Shown one piece after another: positions 34,557 through 44,683 of a DNA stretch of 57,784 bases (position 1 is its first letter; every line of letters starts with the position of its first letter). The stretch covers positions 1 through 57,784 of the forward strand of contig NZ_SDIK01000054.1 in the NCBI RefSeq assembly GCF_008016795.1, given 5' to 3'. Origin of the DNA: Prevotella brunnea. Lineage in GTDB: Bacteria; Bacteroidota; Bacteroidia; Bacteroidales; Bacteroidaceae. The translations under genes and the position numbers were made by a program. Under the pieces are notes generated by a model. That model did no database searches, was not told the DNA's origin, and worked only from the letters and a program-made list of their open reading frames with translations.

Positions 34557-37500
34557 ATGAATTTTAATAAAATACTGAAATCACTCTTTGGCGACAAATC
34601 CACCCGAGACATGAAACATATCCAGCCTTTCGTGGAGAAAATAAAGGCAGCATATCCGGAAATCAAAGCTCTCAGCAATGACGAGCTGCGTGCCAAGACA
34701 AAAGAAATACAAGATTTTGTACAAAGTGCCGCAAAGGAACAAAGAGAAGAAATAGCCAAGTTGCGTGAGACGATTGAAGCAACTCCCATTGACGAGCGTG
34801 AAGCGATATTCGACAAAATAGACAAACTCGACAAAGTGGCACTCGACAAGTACGAGGAGGCGTTGAACGAAGTAATGCCCGTTGCTTTTTCCATCATCAA
34901 AGACACCGCACGAAGATTTGCCGAGAACGAAGAAACTATTGTTACCGCAACAGATTTCGATCGCGAATTGGCGGCAAACCCCAACAAGGACTTCATCACC
35001 ATAGATGGAGACAAAGCCATCTATCATAATCATTGGACCGCGGGAGGCAACGACCTAAAATGGGAGATGATACATTATGACGTACAGCTTTTTGGAGGTG
35101 TGGTTCTGCATCAAGGCAAAATTGCCGAAATGGCAACAGGTGAAGGAAAGACACTTGTGGCCACGCTACCGGTATTCCTCAATGCCCTGACCGGGAACGG
35201 CGTACATGTGGTAACAGTGAACGACTATTTGGCAAAACGCGACTCGGAATGGATGGGTCCACTTTATGAATTTAACGGATTGTCTGTGGACTGTATCGAT
35301 AAACATCAACCCAATTCTGAAGCGCGTCGCAAAGCTTATCAAGCTGACATCACTTTTGGCACCAACAACGAGTTTGGCTTTGATTATCTTCGCGACAACA
35401 TGGCAGTATCGCCCGCCGATCTTGTACAACGCCAACACAATTATGCCATTGTCGATGAGGTGGACTCTGTCCTAATAGACGATGCCCGCACACCACTTAT
35501 CATCAGTGGACCTGTGCCAAAGGGCGATGACCAGATGTTTGAAGAGTATCAGCCATTGGTGGAAAGACTCTTTGAAGTTCAACGCAAACAAGCAACGGAG
35601 CTTCTATCCGAGGCACGCCACAAGATTGTTGAAGCATCACAACTTACCGATGACAAAGCACGCCAAGCCATGCTCGAAGAAGGTTTCTTGGCACTCTATC
35701 GCTCGCACAAAGCACTTCCTAAAAACAAAGCCTTGATAAAATTCCTCTCGGAAGAAGGTATCAAATCAGGTATGTTGAAGACAGAGGAGTTCTATATGGC
35801 AAACAACAACCGTGAAATGCCAAAGGCAGTGGAACCACTCTACTTTGTTACGGATGAGAAACTTAATTCTTGCGACCTCACCGACAAGGGAGCCGCTTGG
35901 CTCGCTAAGCAGGTTCAAGACGAAAAACTTTTTGTCCTGCCCGACATCACCACCGATTTGTCATTGCTCGAGAAAGAAAAAGATGACAAGAAAATAGACG
36001 AACAAGAATACATCGACAAGAAAGATGCCATGATGACAAATTATGGTATCCAAAGCGAAAGAGTTCACACGTTGCAACAATTGCTCAAAGCCTACACCAT
36101 GTTCAACAAGGACGATGAATATGTGGTACTTGACGGTGAAGTGAAAATCGTTGATGAACAAACCGGTCGTATCATGGAGGGACGACGATGGAGCGATGGT
36201 TTACATCAAGCCGTAGAGGCAAAAGAGCATGTGAAAGTGGAAGCGGCTACCCAAACATTTGCCACGATCACTCTGCAAAACTATTTCAGGATGTATCATA
36301 AATTAGCCGGCATGACCGGTACCGCTTCAACTGAGGCGGGAGAATTTTGGGACATCTACAAATTGGATGTTGTGGAAATTCCCACCAATCGCCCCGTTCA
36401 GCGACACGACATGGAAGATCGCGTCTATAAGACAGCTCGCGAGAAATATTCAGCTGTCATAGAAGAGATTGAAGCAATGCGCAACAGCGGGCGTCCCTGT
36501 TTGGTTGGTACAACTTCCGTAGAGATAAGTGAATTGCTGAGCAAGATGCTGACCATGCGAAAGATACCTCACCAAGTGCTCAATGCCAAACAACACTTGA
36601 AAGAGGCGCAAATCGTAGCAGAAGCCGGTCGTTCCGTCAATGGATTAGGTGCGGTAACCATTGCTACGAACATGGCTGGTCGCGGTACCGATATCAAACT
36701 GACACAGGAAGTAAAAGACGCCGGTGGTTTGGCTATCATTGGTACAGAGCGACATGAGAGTCGTCGTGTCGATCGCCAGCTGCGTGGTCGTGCCGGTCGT
36801 CAGGGAGACCCGGGTTCATCCGTTTTCTACGTTTCGCTGGAAGACAAACTAATGCGTCTTTTCGGTTCGGAACGTATTGCGAAAGTGATGGACAGATTGG
36901 GATTTGAAGAAGGCGAGCGCATAGAGAGTTCCATGATATCAAGTAGCATTGAACGTGCCCAGAAAAAAGTGGAAGAAAACAACTTCGGTATCAGAAAACG
37001 CCTACTCGAATATGATGACGTTATGAACAAGCAGCGTACCGTCATTTATGAAAAACGACGCCACGCGTTAATGGGTGAGCGCATAGGCATGGATATTTCC
37101 AACGTGATTTGGGATCGCTGTCTTAACATTGTTGAGACGAACGACTACGAAGGTTGTCAAGAGGAGTTTCTCAAAGTCCTTGCCATGGAATGTCCATTCA
37201 GTGAAGACGAGTTCAATACCATTGCTCACGCAGAACTTGCCGAACGGAGTTTCCAAGCTGCCATTGGCAATTTTGAGCGCAAGACAGAACGCATCCAAAC
37301 TGTGGCATGGCCCATCATTAAGCAGGTTTACGAAGATCAAGGTGCCATCTATGAGCGCATCATGGTGCCTATAACCGATGGAAAGCGCGTTTATAATATT
37401 CCTTGCGACCTGAAAGAAGCCTACGAGACGGAGGCGAAGTCGGTTGTCCGCCAATTTGAAAAGGTTATTTTACTCCATTTAATCGACGATGACTGGAAAG

Positions 37501-37913
37501 AGAACCTACGTCAGCTTGACGAGCTTCGTCACTCTGTGCAGAACGCGTCGTACGAGCAGAAAGACCCCTTGCTGATATTTAAGTTAGAGAGTGTAAAACT
37601 CTGGGACAACATGATAAACGACCTCAACAATCGCACCGGCAGCGTACTGATGCGAGGTCAAATTCCGGAGATGCAACCCGAACAACAAATACAGGAAGCT
37701 GCGCCGGAAGAGAGATCACAACGCTATACGGAACAAAAAGATGACTTGATTGACAGAAACCAACAGGCAGCCGCCCACCACGACACTCGCGAGGGTGCCA
37801 GACAACCCAACCGAGTTCCTTATCGGGCTGAGAAGATGCCTCGTCCGAACGATCCATGTCCCTGCGGTAGCGGAAAGAAATTTAAGAATTGCCACGGAAG
37901 AAACATAAGATAA
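34557..37913 (+). CDS. secA: Protein translocase ATPase SecA
   Basis: The 1118-residue protein is complete. Walker A is MATGEGKTL with Lys198, followed by the [19 protein letters not shown] block, the preprotein-crosslinking and helical scaffold regions, and motif VI with [16 protein letters not shown]. It ends in the zinc-binding tail [15 protein letters not shown]. SecA drives export of unfolded proteins through SecYEG. The Bacteroidota form carries insertions (for example the 340-430 region) compared with E. coli and a Glu/Gln-rich linker before the zinc tail. It has its own strong terminator. Upstream, 85 bp separate it from the small secreted protein, and no clear -7 box was found there. 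Confidence 0.97.
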   Translation: MNFNKILKSLFGDKSTRDMKHIQPFVEKIKAAYPEIKALSNDELRAKTKEIQDFVQSAAKEQREEIAKLRETIEATPIDEREAIFDKIDKLDKVALDKYEEALNEVMPVAFSIIKDTARRFAENEETIVTATDFDRELAANPNKDFITIDGDKAIYHNHWTAGGNDLKWEMIHYDVQLFGGVVLHQGKIAEMATGEGKTLVATLPVFLNALTGNGVHVVTVNDYLAKRDSEWMGPLYEFNGLSVDCIDKHQPNSEARRKAYQADITFGTNNEFGFDYLRDNMAVSPADLVQRQHNYAIVDEVDSVLIDDARTPLIISGPVPKGDDQMFEEYQPLVERLFEVQRKQATELLSEARHKIVEASQLTDDKARQAMLEEGFLALYRSHKALPKNKALIKFLSEEGIKSGMLKTEEFYMANNNREMPKAVEPLYFVTDEKLNSCDLTDKGAAWLAKQVQDEKLFVLPDITTDLSLLEKEKDDKKIDEQEYIDKKDAMMTNYGIQSERVHTLQQLLKAYTMFNKDDEYVVLDGEVKIVDEQTGRIMEGRRWSDGLHQAVEAKEHVKVEAATQTFATITLQNYFRMYHKLAGMTGTASTEAGEFWDIYKLDVVEIPTNRPVQRHDMEDRVYKTAREKYSAVIEEIEAMRNSGRPCLVGTTSVEISELLSKMLTMRKIPHQVLNAKQHLKEAQIVAEAGRSVNGLGAVTIATNMAGRGTDIKLTQEVKDAGGLAIIGTERHESRRVDRQLRGRAGRQGDPGSSVFYVSLEDKLMRLFGSERIAKVMDRLGFEEGERIESSMISSSIERAQKKVEENNFGIRKRLLEYDDVMNKQRTVIYEKRRHALMGERIGMDISNVIWDRCLNIVETNDYEGCQEEFLKVLAMECPFSEDEFNTIAHAELAERSFQAAIGNFERKTERIQTVAWPIIKQVYEDQGAIYERIMVPITDGKRVYNIPCDLKEAYETEAKSVVRQFEKVILLHLIDDDWKENLRQLDELRHSVQNASYEQKDPLLIFKLESVKLWDNMINDLNNRTGSVLMRGQIPEMQPEQQIQEAAPEERSQRYTEQKDDLIDRNQQAAAHHDTREGARQPNRVPYRAEKMPRPNDPCPCGSGKKFKNCHGRNIR

Positions 37914-37937
37914 AAATCTTAGAACTTCCGTCTGATG

Positions 37938-37977
37938 ATAAGAGGGTATGCTCACATGGCATACCCTCTTATTTTTC
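37938..37977 (+). terminator. Rho-independent terminator of secA
   Basis: ATAAGAGGGTATGC (37938-37951) pairs perfectly with GCATACCCTCTTAT (37959-37972) across a 7-base loop, followed by T-rich sequence. Confidence 0.9.
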
Positions 37978-38085
37978 AAAATGATCACACAGCCAATGAG
38001 AGGCGGTTTTATTCAACAATTCAACAAATAGACATTAAAAATACAATTTCACAAACAATTATTAGGAAATATGAGATATTTAGTG

Positions 38086-38093
38086 TATATTTG
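38086..38093 (+). promoter_or_regulatory. Possible -7 box of the small acidic protein gene
   Basis: TATATTTGC fits TAnnTTTG. The expected start site near 38097 leaves an ~85-base leader before the ATG at 38183. No clear -33 element was seen. Confidence 0.4.
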
Positions 38094-38182
38094 CAACAAG
38101 AAGTCGAGAATGTGTCGCCATTCTATAAGTCTAATATGTTGAACGGCTTTCGCGACATGGTAAGCCTAAGGAGGAAATAACT

Positions 38183-38290
38183 ATGAAACGCAGACCAAAA
38201 ATGTACAACGAACGCGAGTACGAACTTGACAATATGTATCAAGAAGATGACCGCCAAGTAGAATTAACCAACGATGACGACTGGTATTAA
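38183..38290 (+). CDS. Small 35-residue charged protein
   Basis: A complete short frame encodes MKRRPKMYNEREYELDNMY followed by an acidic half and ending NDDDWY. It has a perfect AGGAGG ribosome-binding site (AAGGAGGAAATAACT before the ATG), which is rare in this phylum and unlike its neighbours. A promoter box lies upstream and a strong terminator at 38378-38415, so it has a transcription unit of its own of about 320 bases. The N-terminal third is basic, the C-terminal half acidic. There is no signal peptide or membrane helix. I do not recognise it. Confidence 0.55.
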   Translation: MKRRPKMYNEREYELDNMYQEDDRQVELTNDDDWY

Positions 38291-38377
38291 CTGTCTCGAA
38301 CTCATCGTAGCGATGATCGCAGGGTTATTCATAAGCCATTAGGTTTTGAAGGGGGGGCGACCCGATTCAAATGAAGA

Positions 38378-38415
38378 AACGTGGCTGTGCCGGCTTGGGT
38401 ACAGCCACGTTTTTA
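38378..38415 (+). terminator. Rho-independent terminator of the small acidic protein unit
   Basis: AACGTGGCTGT (38378-38388) pairs with ACAGCCACGTT (38401-38411) across a 12-base loop, followed by T-rich sequence. It is about 88 bp past the small ORF's stop. Confidence 0.85.
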
Positions 38416-38678
38416 TCATTCAATTAAAATACACCTTCATTGATCGTAGTGAAAATACAGAAGCGACTATATCGATTTTTCAATTTAGATTTCTCAGCAT
38501 CAATTAAACTCTTCTAATCAAGGCAATATAAATTGTCCTAAAGTTCAACTAAATTAATGATTGCTTGCAAATATTTTTACAATGAGAATTTTTCAAATAG
38601 AGGTAAAAAGGGTGAGATTTTTTCACAGAGAACTAAGCAAGCAAAATGAAAACGACAAAAATGAAGAGGCATCGTCTT

Positions 38679-38809
38679 CAAAAGCTAAGCTTTTACCATG
38701 CCATCGCCTTGATTATCGGTTCTAAACGCCATGTTTTGTTCGCCAACAGCTAAGCTTTTGAGAACCAATGGCTAAGCTTTTGCAAACCAATAGCTAAGCT
38801 TTTGAAACC
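38679..38809. repeat. 22-bp palindromic repeat array, AAGCTT family, four clear units (array D)
   Basis: A first unit at 38679-38700 carries AAAAGCTAAGCTTTT. After two degenerate units come three tandem units at 38744, 38766 and 38788, exactly 22 bp apart, each with GCTAAGCTTTTG and a CCAAT-type spacer. The spacer differs from that of array C (GCATCG), so units resemble their own array more than other arrays. The core here is GCTAAGC rather than GCTTAGC. Confidence 0.8.
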
Positions 38810-38993
38810 CGAAGAATCACCTGTTTTTCAAACACAACTGATTATCAATGGATTAAGAAACGCACCTATTTTTCGCATAAACACAAACGAAGTCGAACAA
38901 AAATTAAAACATGCACTTCATTTCAACCGACAAATGTGAACATTTCTTATTTTATTGTCCTTTTTATCGGTTGTTGATTTCAAGTAACTGAAA

Positions 38994-39023
38994 CCGGCTT
39001 ACTGTTTCACTTTCGCAAGCCGG
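38994..39023 (-). terminator. Weak terminator-like hairpin after the DUF5715 gene
   Basis: CCGGCTT (38994-39000) pairs with AAGCCGG (39017-39023). On the minus strand the stem is followed by only three T, so activity is uncertain. Confidence 0.35.
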
Positions 39024-39039
39024 CAGGGCATTGAACATG

Positions 39040-39855
39040 TTATCTGACCGTGATATGGAAGCATCCTTGTTTCTTCTCATACTTTATGTAGCAACGCTCC
39101 TGCTTCCGCATGTCGTTCAACACCTCGCACAGCACCCATTTCAACGTGTCATCACGAACGGGACGCGATATGGCACCATACTTATTATAAGCCACATCGA
39201 AAGTCGTTCCACGCAGATGGCAACTGTTTTCGGTGGCATTACCATTATGACGCCGAAGCTTCTCCACATCTTCCTTTGTGCGCAACACACTTGTAACATA
39301 CAACTTGTTAAGGGGAATACCCTTTATCTGCAAGCTGTCGAAGAAATTCCGACCGATGTCTTGAAGCAATATCGCGGCTCTCGGAACAAGATAAGGAATG
39401 CTGCTCGACAACTTTCTCACTTCATAATAAGGATTGGCAGCTATGTAAACCAGTTCACGTTTTCTATTCTCCGCATCTTCACGATTCCTTACGGGAGGCA
39501 CTCCATGCAACGATGCCGCAGCCCATTGGACGTTTTGAGAGTCAGGAAAACTCTCCTCATAACTCGCCACGCTCCAGATTTTATGCCGTCCCTCCTTACC
39601 ATCAGCTGTAAAAAAGCGGGATGTCGCGCGCTGAGCAGGATCAATACTTTTATCGCCCATATTTCCCTCGAATTGCACATTTTCATTTTTATCTTTGGAA
39701 TGGCGAACGTCAGAGAGTCCACTCTCATGTGTGGAGGACGAACGCCTCACCTTAACAACGGAGGGATAAATGAGACGAGTCAATGCCAAAGCCGCCGTTA
39801 CGACAAGAAATATTTTTAGAAAGCCATTCTTCGTTATTTTATACTTCTTCTTCAT
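39040..39855 (-). CDS. DUF5715 family protein, LAS peptidase-like
   Basis: The 271-residue protein has a short basic N-terminus and one membrane anchor (FLKIFLVVTAALALTRLIY), a Ser/Asp-rich linker, then a C-terminal domain resembling LAS-type (M15-like) zinc peptidases. Visible are LYVTSVLRTKEDVEKL, SCHLRGTTFDVAY with the first His/Asp zinc ligands, and GCFHITV with the last His. Such enzymes cut peptidoglycan cross-links; for DUF5715 this is inference. The -7 box TACCTTTG ends four bases before the ATG, and there is no later in-frame Met before the membrane anchor ends. The transcript therefore appears leaderless. It is divergent from phoH. Confidence 0.75.
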   Translation of the reverse strand: MKKKYKITKNGFLKIFLVVTAALALTRLIYPSVVKVRRSSSTHESGLSDVRHSKDKNENVQFEGNMGDKSIDPAQRATSRFFTADGKEGRHKIWSVASYEESFPDSQNVQWAAASLHGVPPVRNREDAENRKRELVYIAANPYYEVRKLSSSIPYLVPRAAILLQDIGRNFFDSLQIKGIPLNKLYVTSVLRTKEDVEKLRRHNGNATENSCHLRGTTFDVAYNKYGAISRPVRDDTLKWVLCEVLNDMRKQERCYIKYEKKQGCFHITVR

Positions 39856-39859
39856 TTGG

Positions 39860-39867
39860 CAAAGGTA
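39860..39867 (-). promoter_or_regulatory. -7 box of the DUF5715 gene
   Basis: TACCTTTGCC reads leftward, with the box ending four bases before the ATG at 39855. This predicts a leaderless or nearly leaderless transcript. Confidence 0.5.
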
Positions 39868-39906
39868 AGCATAAATTGAGAATAATAAATTATGAATTAA
39901 GAATTA

Positions 39907-39938
39907 TTTGCAAGGTTCGCTATTTTATATTAACTTTG
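39907..39938 (+). promoter_or_regulatory. Promoter of the phoH-purC unit
   Basis: TTTG (39907-39910) is followed after 20 bp by TAACTTTG (39931-39938), an exact fit to the -33/-7 consensus, 25 bp before the TTG start at 39964. Confidence 0.65.
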
Positions 39939-39963
39939 TGCCCTATAAATTACAAGAGAAAAG

Positions 39964-40929
39964 TTGATAGAAAAGCATATTATTCTTGAAGACATCGACC
40001 CGGTGGTTTTCTATGGGGTGGGCAATTCGCATCTACAGATAATCAAGTCGCTACACCCTAAAATAAGGATTGTGGCAAGAGACAATGTCGTCAGGGTGCT
40101 TGGCGACGAAGAAGAGATGGCAAAGCTGGAAGAACACATTGAGAAAATGCGCCGGCACATTGTGAAATACAACACCATCCATGATGAAGATATTCTTGAC
40201 ATCGTCAAAGGAAGAAAATCAAGAGAAGAGGCAATAAAAGGCGTTTTGGTTTACTCCATCTCCGGAAAGCCCATAAAAAGCCGCTCGAAGAATCAACAAG
40301 AATTGGTGGATGCTTTTGAAAAAAATGACATGGTGTTTGCCGTTGGTCCTGCCGGAACCGGAAAGACTTATTTAAGCATTGCCTTGGCGGTTAAAGCTCT
40401 TAAGGAGAAAACTATCAAACGTATTATCCTATCGCGCCCCGCGGTGGAAGCCGGAGAGAAATTAGGTTTTCTGCCGGGCGACATGAAAGAAAAAATCGAT
40501 CCGTACCTCCAACCATTATATGACGCTTTGGAGGACATGATTCCGACGGTGAAACTTCAAGACATGATGGACAAGCACGTTATTCAGATTGCCCCATTAG
40601 CATTCATGCGCGGACGAACACTCAACGATGCCATTGTTATCTTGGACGAGGCTCAAAACACCACACCGGCGCAAATAAGAATGTTCCTGACTCGTTTGGG
40701 ATGGAACTCAAAAATGATTATCACCGGAGACATGACTCAGATAGACCTTCCCCACAACCAAAAGAGCGGATTGAAAGAAGCTTTGTCCATCCTTTCGGAC
40801 ACAGAGGGAATTTCGGTCATCAACTTAGACCAAAGAGATATCGTAAGACATAAGTTGGTAACAAAAATCGTTACCGCCTACGAAGCCTACGACAAGAAAA
40901 TATCAAAACAAAGCGACTCTAAAAATTGA
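39964..40929 (+). CDS. PhoH-like family ATPase
   Basis: The 321-residue cytoplasmic protein starts at a TTG ([18 protein letters not shown] matches the family N-terminus in Bacteroidota). It has a KH-like N-terminal domain to about residue 105, then a P-loop NTPase domain: GPAGTGKTY with Lys134, ILDEAQNT (Walker B) and [11 protein letters not shown]. The family is assumed to be an RNA-associated helicase-like ATPase and is often encoded near rRNA-processing genes. It is followed by purC after 4 bp, so both are cotranscribed from the promoter at 39907. Confidence 0.9.
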   Translation: MIEKHIILEDIDPVVFYGVGNSHLQIIKSLHPKIRIVARDNVVRVLGDEEEMAKLEEHIEKMRRHIVKYNTIHDEDILDIVKGRKSREEAIKGVLVYSISGKPIKSRSKNQQELVDAFEKNDMVFAVGPAGTGKTYLSIALAVKALKEKTIKRIILSRPAVEAGEKLGFLPGDMKEKIDPYLQPLYDALEDMIPTVKLQDMMDKHVIQIAPLAFMRGRTLNDAIVILDEAQNTTPAQIRMFLTRLGWNSKMIITGDMTQIDLPHNQKSGLKEALSILSDTEGISVINLDQRDIVRHKLVTKIVTAYEAYDKKISKQSDSKN

Positions 40930-40933
40930 AGAA

Positions 40934-41884
40934 ATGAACGCATTAACAAAAACTGATTTCCATTTTGATGGACAAAAGAGTGTTTACCACGGTAAAGTAC
41001 GTGATGTTTACGACATCAACGACGACCTTATTGTAATGGTGGCTACTGACCGTATTTCAGCTTTTGATGTCGTATTACCGAAGGGAATCCCATTCAAAGG
41101 CCAAGTTCTCAACCAAATCGCCGCAAAATTCTTAGACCAAACCGCAGACATCTGTCCCAATTGGAAGTTGGCAACGCCGGATCCGATGGTAACGGTAGGC
41201 TTGAAGTGCGAAGGCTTTCGTGTGGAAATGATTATTCGCTCCATCCTTACCGGTTCGGCATGGAGAGAATACAAGAAAGGTTGCAGAGAGCTGTGCGGAG
41301 TGAAGTTGCCCGACGGAATGAAAGAAAATCAAAGATTTCCGGAACCAATCATCACCCCTACGACGAAGGCTGACGAAGGACATGACATGAACATATCGCG
41401 CGAGGAGATTATTCGCCAAGGACTTGTATCGGAAGAAGACTACAACATCATCGAAGATTGGACGCGGAAACTCTTTGCCCGCGGTCAGGAAATTGCGGCA
41501 AAGCAGGGATTAATCCTCGTTGATACAAAATACGAATTTGGCAAACGCGATGGGAAGTGCTATCTCATTGATGAAATCCACACACCTGACTCCAGTCGCT
41601 ACTTCTATGCAGACGGCTACGAAGAAAAATTTCGCAATGATGAGCCTCAAAAGCAGCTATCTAAAGAGTTTGTGCGCCAATGGCTCATAGACCACAATTT
41701 CATGAACGAGCCAGGACAGGTGATGCCGGAAATAACCGATGAATATGCGGATAGCGTCAGCAACAGATACATTGAGCTATACGAGCACATCACCGGTGAG
41801 AAATTCCAACGTGCCGACAATCATGAGGATTTGGCACTGCGCATCGAAAACAACGTGAAGAACTATCTAAAATCTAAGAAATAA
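40934..41884 (+). CDS. purC: SAICAR synthase (phosphoribosylaminoimidazole-succinocarboxamide synthase)
   Basis: The 316-residue enzyme joins aspartate to CAIR with ATP in purine synthesis. The nucleotide-binding start GKVRDVYDI and the [10 protein letters not shown] block are clear, followed by [15 protein letters not shown], the substrate-binding block with TTKADEGHD and the metal-binding [13 protein letters not shown]. Length is typical of the long bacterial form. It is 4 bp after the phoH-like gene and first in a run of biosynthetic genes on this strand. Confidence 0.96.
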   Translation: MNALTKTDFHFDGQKSVYHGKVRDVYDINDDLIVMVATDRISAFDVVLPKGIPFKGQVLNQIAAKFLDQTADICPNWKLATPDPMVTVGLKCEGFRVEMIIRSILTGSAWREYKKGCRELCGVKLPDGMKENQRFPEPIITPTTKADEGHDMNISREEIIRQGLVSEEDYNIIEDWTRKLFARGQEIAAKQGLILVDTKYEFGKRDGKCYLIDEIHTPDSSRYFYADGYEEKFRNDEPQKQLSKEFVRQWLIDHNFMNEPGQVMPEITDEYADSVSNRYIELYEHITGEKFQRADNHEDLALRIENNVKNYLKSKK

Positions 41885-41902
41885 ACATCAAACCATCCGA
41901 CC

Positions 41903-41950
41903 TTGCCTCACGCCGAAATACCAACAAAAAGATATGACGGGGTGAGGCAA
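41903..41950. other. Hairpin between purC and menG
   Basis: TTGCCTCAC (41903-41911) pairs perfectly with GTGAGGCAA (41942-41950), with further CC/GG pairs inward, across a loop of about 30 bases. No T run follows, so it is not a standard terminator; it may be a processing or stability element. Confidence 0.5.
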
Positions 41951-41971
41951 AGCCGATAATGACGGAAATGC

Positions 41972-42706
41972 GTGTATAAACAAGAAAAAATAAAACCATA
42001 TAACGGTTCCGGAGAAAAAGGAAAACTTGTAGAGGAAATGTTCGACAACATTGCCCCGACTTACGACACGCTGAATCACAGATTATCATGGGATATTGAC
42101 AAGGGGTGGAGGAAGAAAGCGATAAAACGGCTTCTACCCTATCACCCAAATAAAATTTTGGACATCGCAACCGGAACAGGCGATTTTGCCATCCTCGCTG
42201 CCCGAATGTTAAAACCGCAATCGGTAACGGGTGTTGATATTTCTGAGGGAATGATGCAAATAGGCAGGGGCAAAGTGAGACAAGAGGGAATGCAAGATAT
42301 CATTTCGTTCCACAAGGAAGATTGCCTGAACTTATCATTCACTGCTGAAACTTTCGATGCAGTAACGGCTGCTTTCGGAATTCGCAACTTTCAGGACTTG
42401 GAAAAAGGGCTGAGCGAAATGTACAGAGTTTTGAAAACCGGCGGACATTTATGCATCATCGAACTGACTACACCGGTTCTTTTTCCCATGAAACAACTCT
42501 TTCGATTTTACTCGACCTACATTCTACCCGGCTATGGACGGCTCGTTTCTAAAGACGAGAGTGCTTACGAGTACCTAAACAAGACAATAGCTGCTTTTCC
42601 ACAAGGAGAGACGATGATGGAAATTCTCAAGAAGATCGGTTTTTCCAGTACATCGTTTAAACGCTTAACTTTTGGAGTCTGCACAATGTATTTGGCTGAA
42701 AAATAA
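41972..42706 (+). CDS. menG: Demethylmenaquinone methyltransferase (UbiE/MenG family)
   Basis: The 244-residue SAM-dependent methyltransferase carries the last step of menaquinone synthesis. The SAM loop is [13 protein letters not shown], with the family-specific [21 protein letters not shown] at the N-terminus, GVDISEGMM, and [22 protein letters not shown] further on. The start is GTG, with no in-frame ATG nearby; the residues before MFDNIAP fit the family's length. It lies 87 bp after purC, the gap holding a hairpin, and 15 bp before aroE. Confidence 0.92.
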   Translation: MYKQEKIKPYNGSGEKGKLVEEMFDNIAPTYDTLNHRLSWDIDKGWRKKAIKRLLPYHPNKILDIATGTGDFAILAARMLKPQSVTGVDISEGMMQIGRGKVRQEGMQDIISFHKEDCLNLSFTAETFDAVTAAFGIRNFQDLEKGLSEMYRVLKTGGHLCIIELTTPVLFPMKQLFRFYSTYILPGYGRLVSKDESAYEYLNKTIAAFPQGETMMEILKKIGFSSTSFKRLTFGVCTMYLAEK

Positions 42707-42721
42707 AAAACATTCTTTGTT

Positions 42722-43471
42722 ATGGATAAATACGGACTTATAGGCTTTCCGCTTGGACACTCATTCTCAATGGGATATTTTAATGAAAAGTTTGAGAGTG
42801 AAGGAATTGATGCGCAATACATCAATTACGAAATTCCGGAACTTGACAACCTCCTTGAAATACTTAATTCCACTCCGGAACTAAAAGGGCTTAACGTTAC
42901 CATTCCGTATAAGAAAAAGGTGATGAAATACTTGGATTACATCAGTCCGGAAGCAAAAGCCATTGGAGCTGTTAATGTTATAAGAGTGGAACACAAAGGT
43001 TCCAAAACCTTACTGAAAGGCTATAACAGCGATGTAACAGGATTTACGAAGAGTATAGAGCCATTATTGGAACGCTACCATAAAAAAGCCTTGGTATTGG
43101 GCACCGGCGGCGCAGCAAAAGCCATACACTACGGACTAAAACAACTTGGGGTGGAACCTCGATATGTATCCAGACGGAAGAGCTTGGAAGGATTGACATA
43201 TTATGACATATCACCAAAGATCATAAAGGATTACAACGTAATTATCAATTGCACCCCATTGGGGATGTATCCGAATATAGAAGAATGTCCGAAACTCCCA
43301 TACGAGGCTATGGATGGGCATACATTATTATACGATTTAATTTACAACCCGGACGAAACCCTTTTCTTACAGAAAGGAAGAGCACACGGAGCCGTAGTGA
43401 AGAACGGTTTGGAAATGCTGCTTCTACAAGCTTTCGCATCTTGGGCATTTTGGAACGGTACAGAATATTAA
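42722..43471 (+). CDS. aroE: Shikimate dehydrogenase
   Basis: The 249-residue protein reduces 3-dehydroshikimate with NADPH in aromatic amino acid synthesis. Visible are the substrate loop YGLIGFPLGHSFS, NVTIPYKKKV with the catalytic Lys, the Asp of GYNSDVTGF, and the nucleotide loop VLGTGGAAKAI. The C-terminal NGLEMLLLQA is also typical. It follows menG by 15 bp and precedes purM by 31 bp, probably on one transcript. Confidence 0.94.
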   Translation: MDKYGLIGFPLGHSFSMGYFNEKFESEGIDAQYINYEIPELDNLLEILNSTPELKGLNVTIPYKKKVMKYLDYISPEAKAIGAVNVIRVEHKGSKTLLKGYNSDVTGFTKSIEPLLERYHKKALVLGTGGAAKAIHYGLKQLGVEPRYVSRRKSLEGLTYYDISPKIIKDYNVIINCTPLGMYPNIEECPKLPYEAMDGHTLLYDLIYNPDETLFLQKGRAHGAVVKNGLEMLLLQAFASWAFWNGTEY

Positions 43472-43502
43472 AGATTTATTTTTCAACTATTCGACAAAGA
43501 TT

Positions 43503-44669
43503 ATGAACAACAGATATGCAATGCGTGGCGTCAGCGCGGCGAAAGAAGACGTACATAATGCAATAAAAAACATAGACAAGGGGCTTTTCCCACAGGCTTT
43601 TTGCAAAATCATACCCGATATTTTGGGAGGCGATCCGGAGTATTGCAATATCATGCATGCCGATGGAGCAGGAACAAAATCGGCATTGGCTTATTTATAT
43701 TGGAAAGAAACAGGCGATTTAAGCGTATGGAAAGGCATTGCCCAAGATGCCATCGTGATGAATACGGACGACTTGTTGTGTGTGGGTGCGGTAAACAACA
43801 TACTGGTGTCTTCTACCATTGGCAGAAACAAAATGCTCATCCCCGGAGAGGTAATCTCCGCCATCATCAATGGTACGGACGAACTATTGGCAGAAATGAG
43901 GGAAATGGGGATTGGAATCTATCCCACAGGAGGCGAAACGGCGGACGTAGGCGACTTGGTGAGAACCATCATCGTGGACTCTACGGTAACTTGTCGCATG
44001 AAACGTTCGGATGTAATTGACAATGCCAATATTCGCCCCGGCGATGTCATAGTAGGATTAAGTTCAACGGGACAAGCTTCTTATGAAAAGCACTACAATG
44101 GTGGAATGGGCAGCAACGGTCTGACGAGTGCCAGACATGACATCTTTGCAAAATATCTTGCGGAAAGATATCCGGAGAGTTACGACCATGCCGTACCTAA
44201 CGAACTCGTTTACAGTGGGAAATACACACTGACCGACAAGGTAATGGGTAGCCCCATCAACGCCGGAGAGCTGGTTCTCTCTCCTACTCGCACATACGCG
44301 CCGGTAGTCAAACGAATTCTCGATGAATGCAAGCCGGAGATACATGGCATGGTACATTGCACCGGGGGAGCACAGACAAAAGTGCTGCATTTCGTTGGTG
44401 AAAATTGCAAAGTGATAAAAGACAATATGTTCCCGGTTCCTCCGTTGTTCAAAGCGATTAAGGAGAGCAGCGGCACCGATTGGAAAGAAATGTATCAGGT
44501 GTTCAACATGGGGCATCGCATGGAAATTTATGTAAGCCGAGAAGTTGCAGAGCAAATCATCAATATCAGCAAATCGTTCAACATCGATGCACAAATCATC
44601 GGACACATAGAAGAAGGTAACAAGAGTTTGACCATTGAATCCGAGCACGGTAAATTCGAATACAAATAA
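43503..44669 (+). CDS. purM: AIR synthase (phosphoribosylformylglycinamidine cyclo-ligase)
   Basis: The 388-residue protein closes the imidazole ring in purine synthesis. The signature block NIMHADGAGTKSALAYLYW, then VMNTDDLLCVGA, TGGETADV, GLSSTGQASYE and ALVHCTGG-like residues (VHCTGGAQTKVL) mark the AIR synthase fold. The N-terminus is of the Bacteroidota type and 30-40 residues longer than in E. coli. It is 14 bp upstream of prfA. The gene order purM-prfA-pyrF is common in Bacteroidales. Confidence 0.94.
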   Translation: MNNRYAMRGVSAAKEDVHNAIKNIDKGLFPQAFCKIIPDILGGDPEYCNIMHADGAGTKSALAYLYWKETGDLSVWKGIAQDAIVMNTDDLLCVGAVNNILVSSTIGRNKMLIPGEVISAIINGTDELLAEMREMGIGIYPTGGETADVGDLVRTIIVDSTVTCRMKRSDVIDNANIRPGDVIVGLSSTGQASYEKHYNGGMGSNGLTSARHDIFAKYLAERYPESYDHAVPNELVYSGKYTLTDKVMGSPINAGELVLSPTRTYAPVVKRILDECKPEIHGMVHCTGGAQTKVLHFVGENCKVIKDNMFPVPPLFKAIKESSGTDWKEMYQVFNMGHRMEIYVSREVAEQIINISKSFNIDAQIIGHIEEGNKSLTIESEHGKFEYK

Positions 44670-44683
44670 AAAGTAAATAGCGC

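Larger units (their letters stand above)
38416..39039. other. Convergent intergenic gap of about 620 bp
   Basis: It lies between the small acidic protein unit (plus) and the DUF5715 gene (minus). It contains the 22-bp array at 38679-38809 and a weak hairpin at 38994-39023. I see no gene; the remaining sequence is AT-rich with no coherent frame. Confidence 0.5.

Noticed and set aside
37935-38180. 81-codon frame after secA
   Set aside because: Starts inside the secA terminator stem and crosses the -7 box of the small acidic protein unit.
38291-38377. tRNA or tmRNA-like RNA in the 3' part of the small ORF unit
   Set aside because: A GATTCAAAT segment resembles a T-loop, but no acceptor or anticodon arms can be folded around it.
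39031-39819. 262-codon plus-strand frame opposite DUF5715
   Set aside because: Antisense shadow; the DUF5715 reading has a membrane anchor, domain motifs and a promoter.
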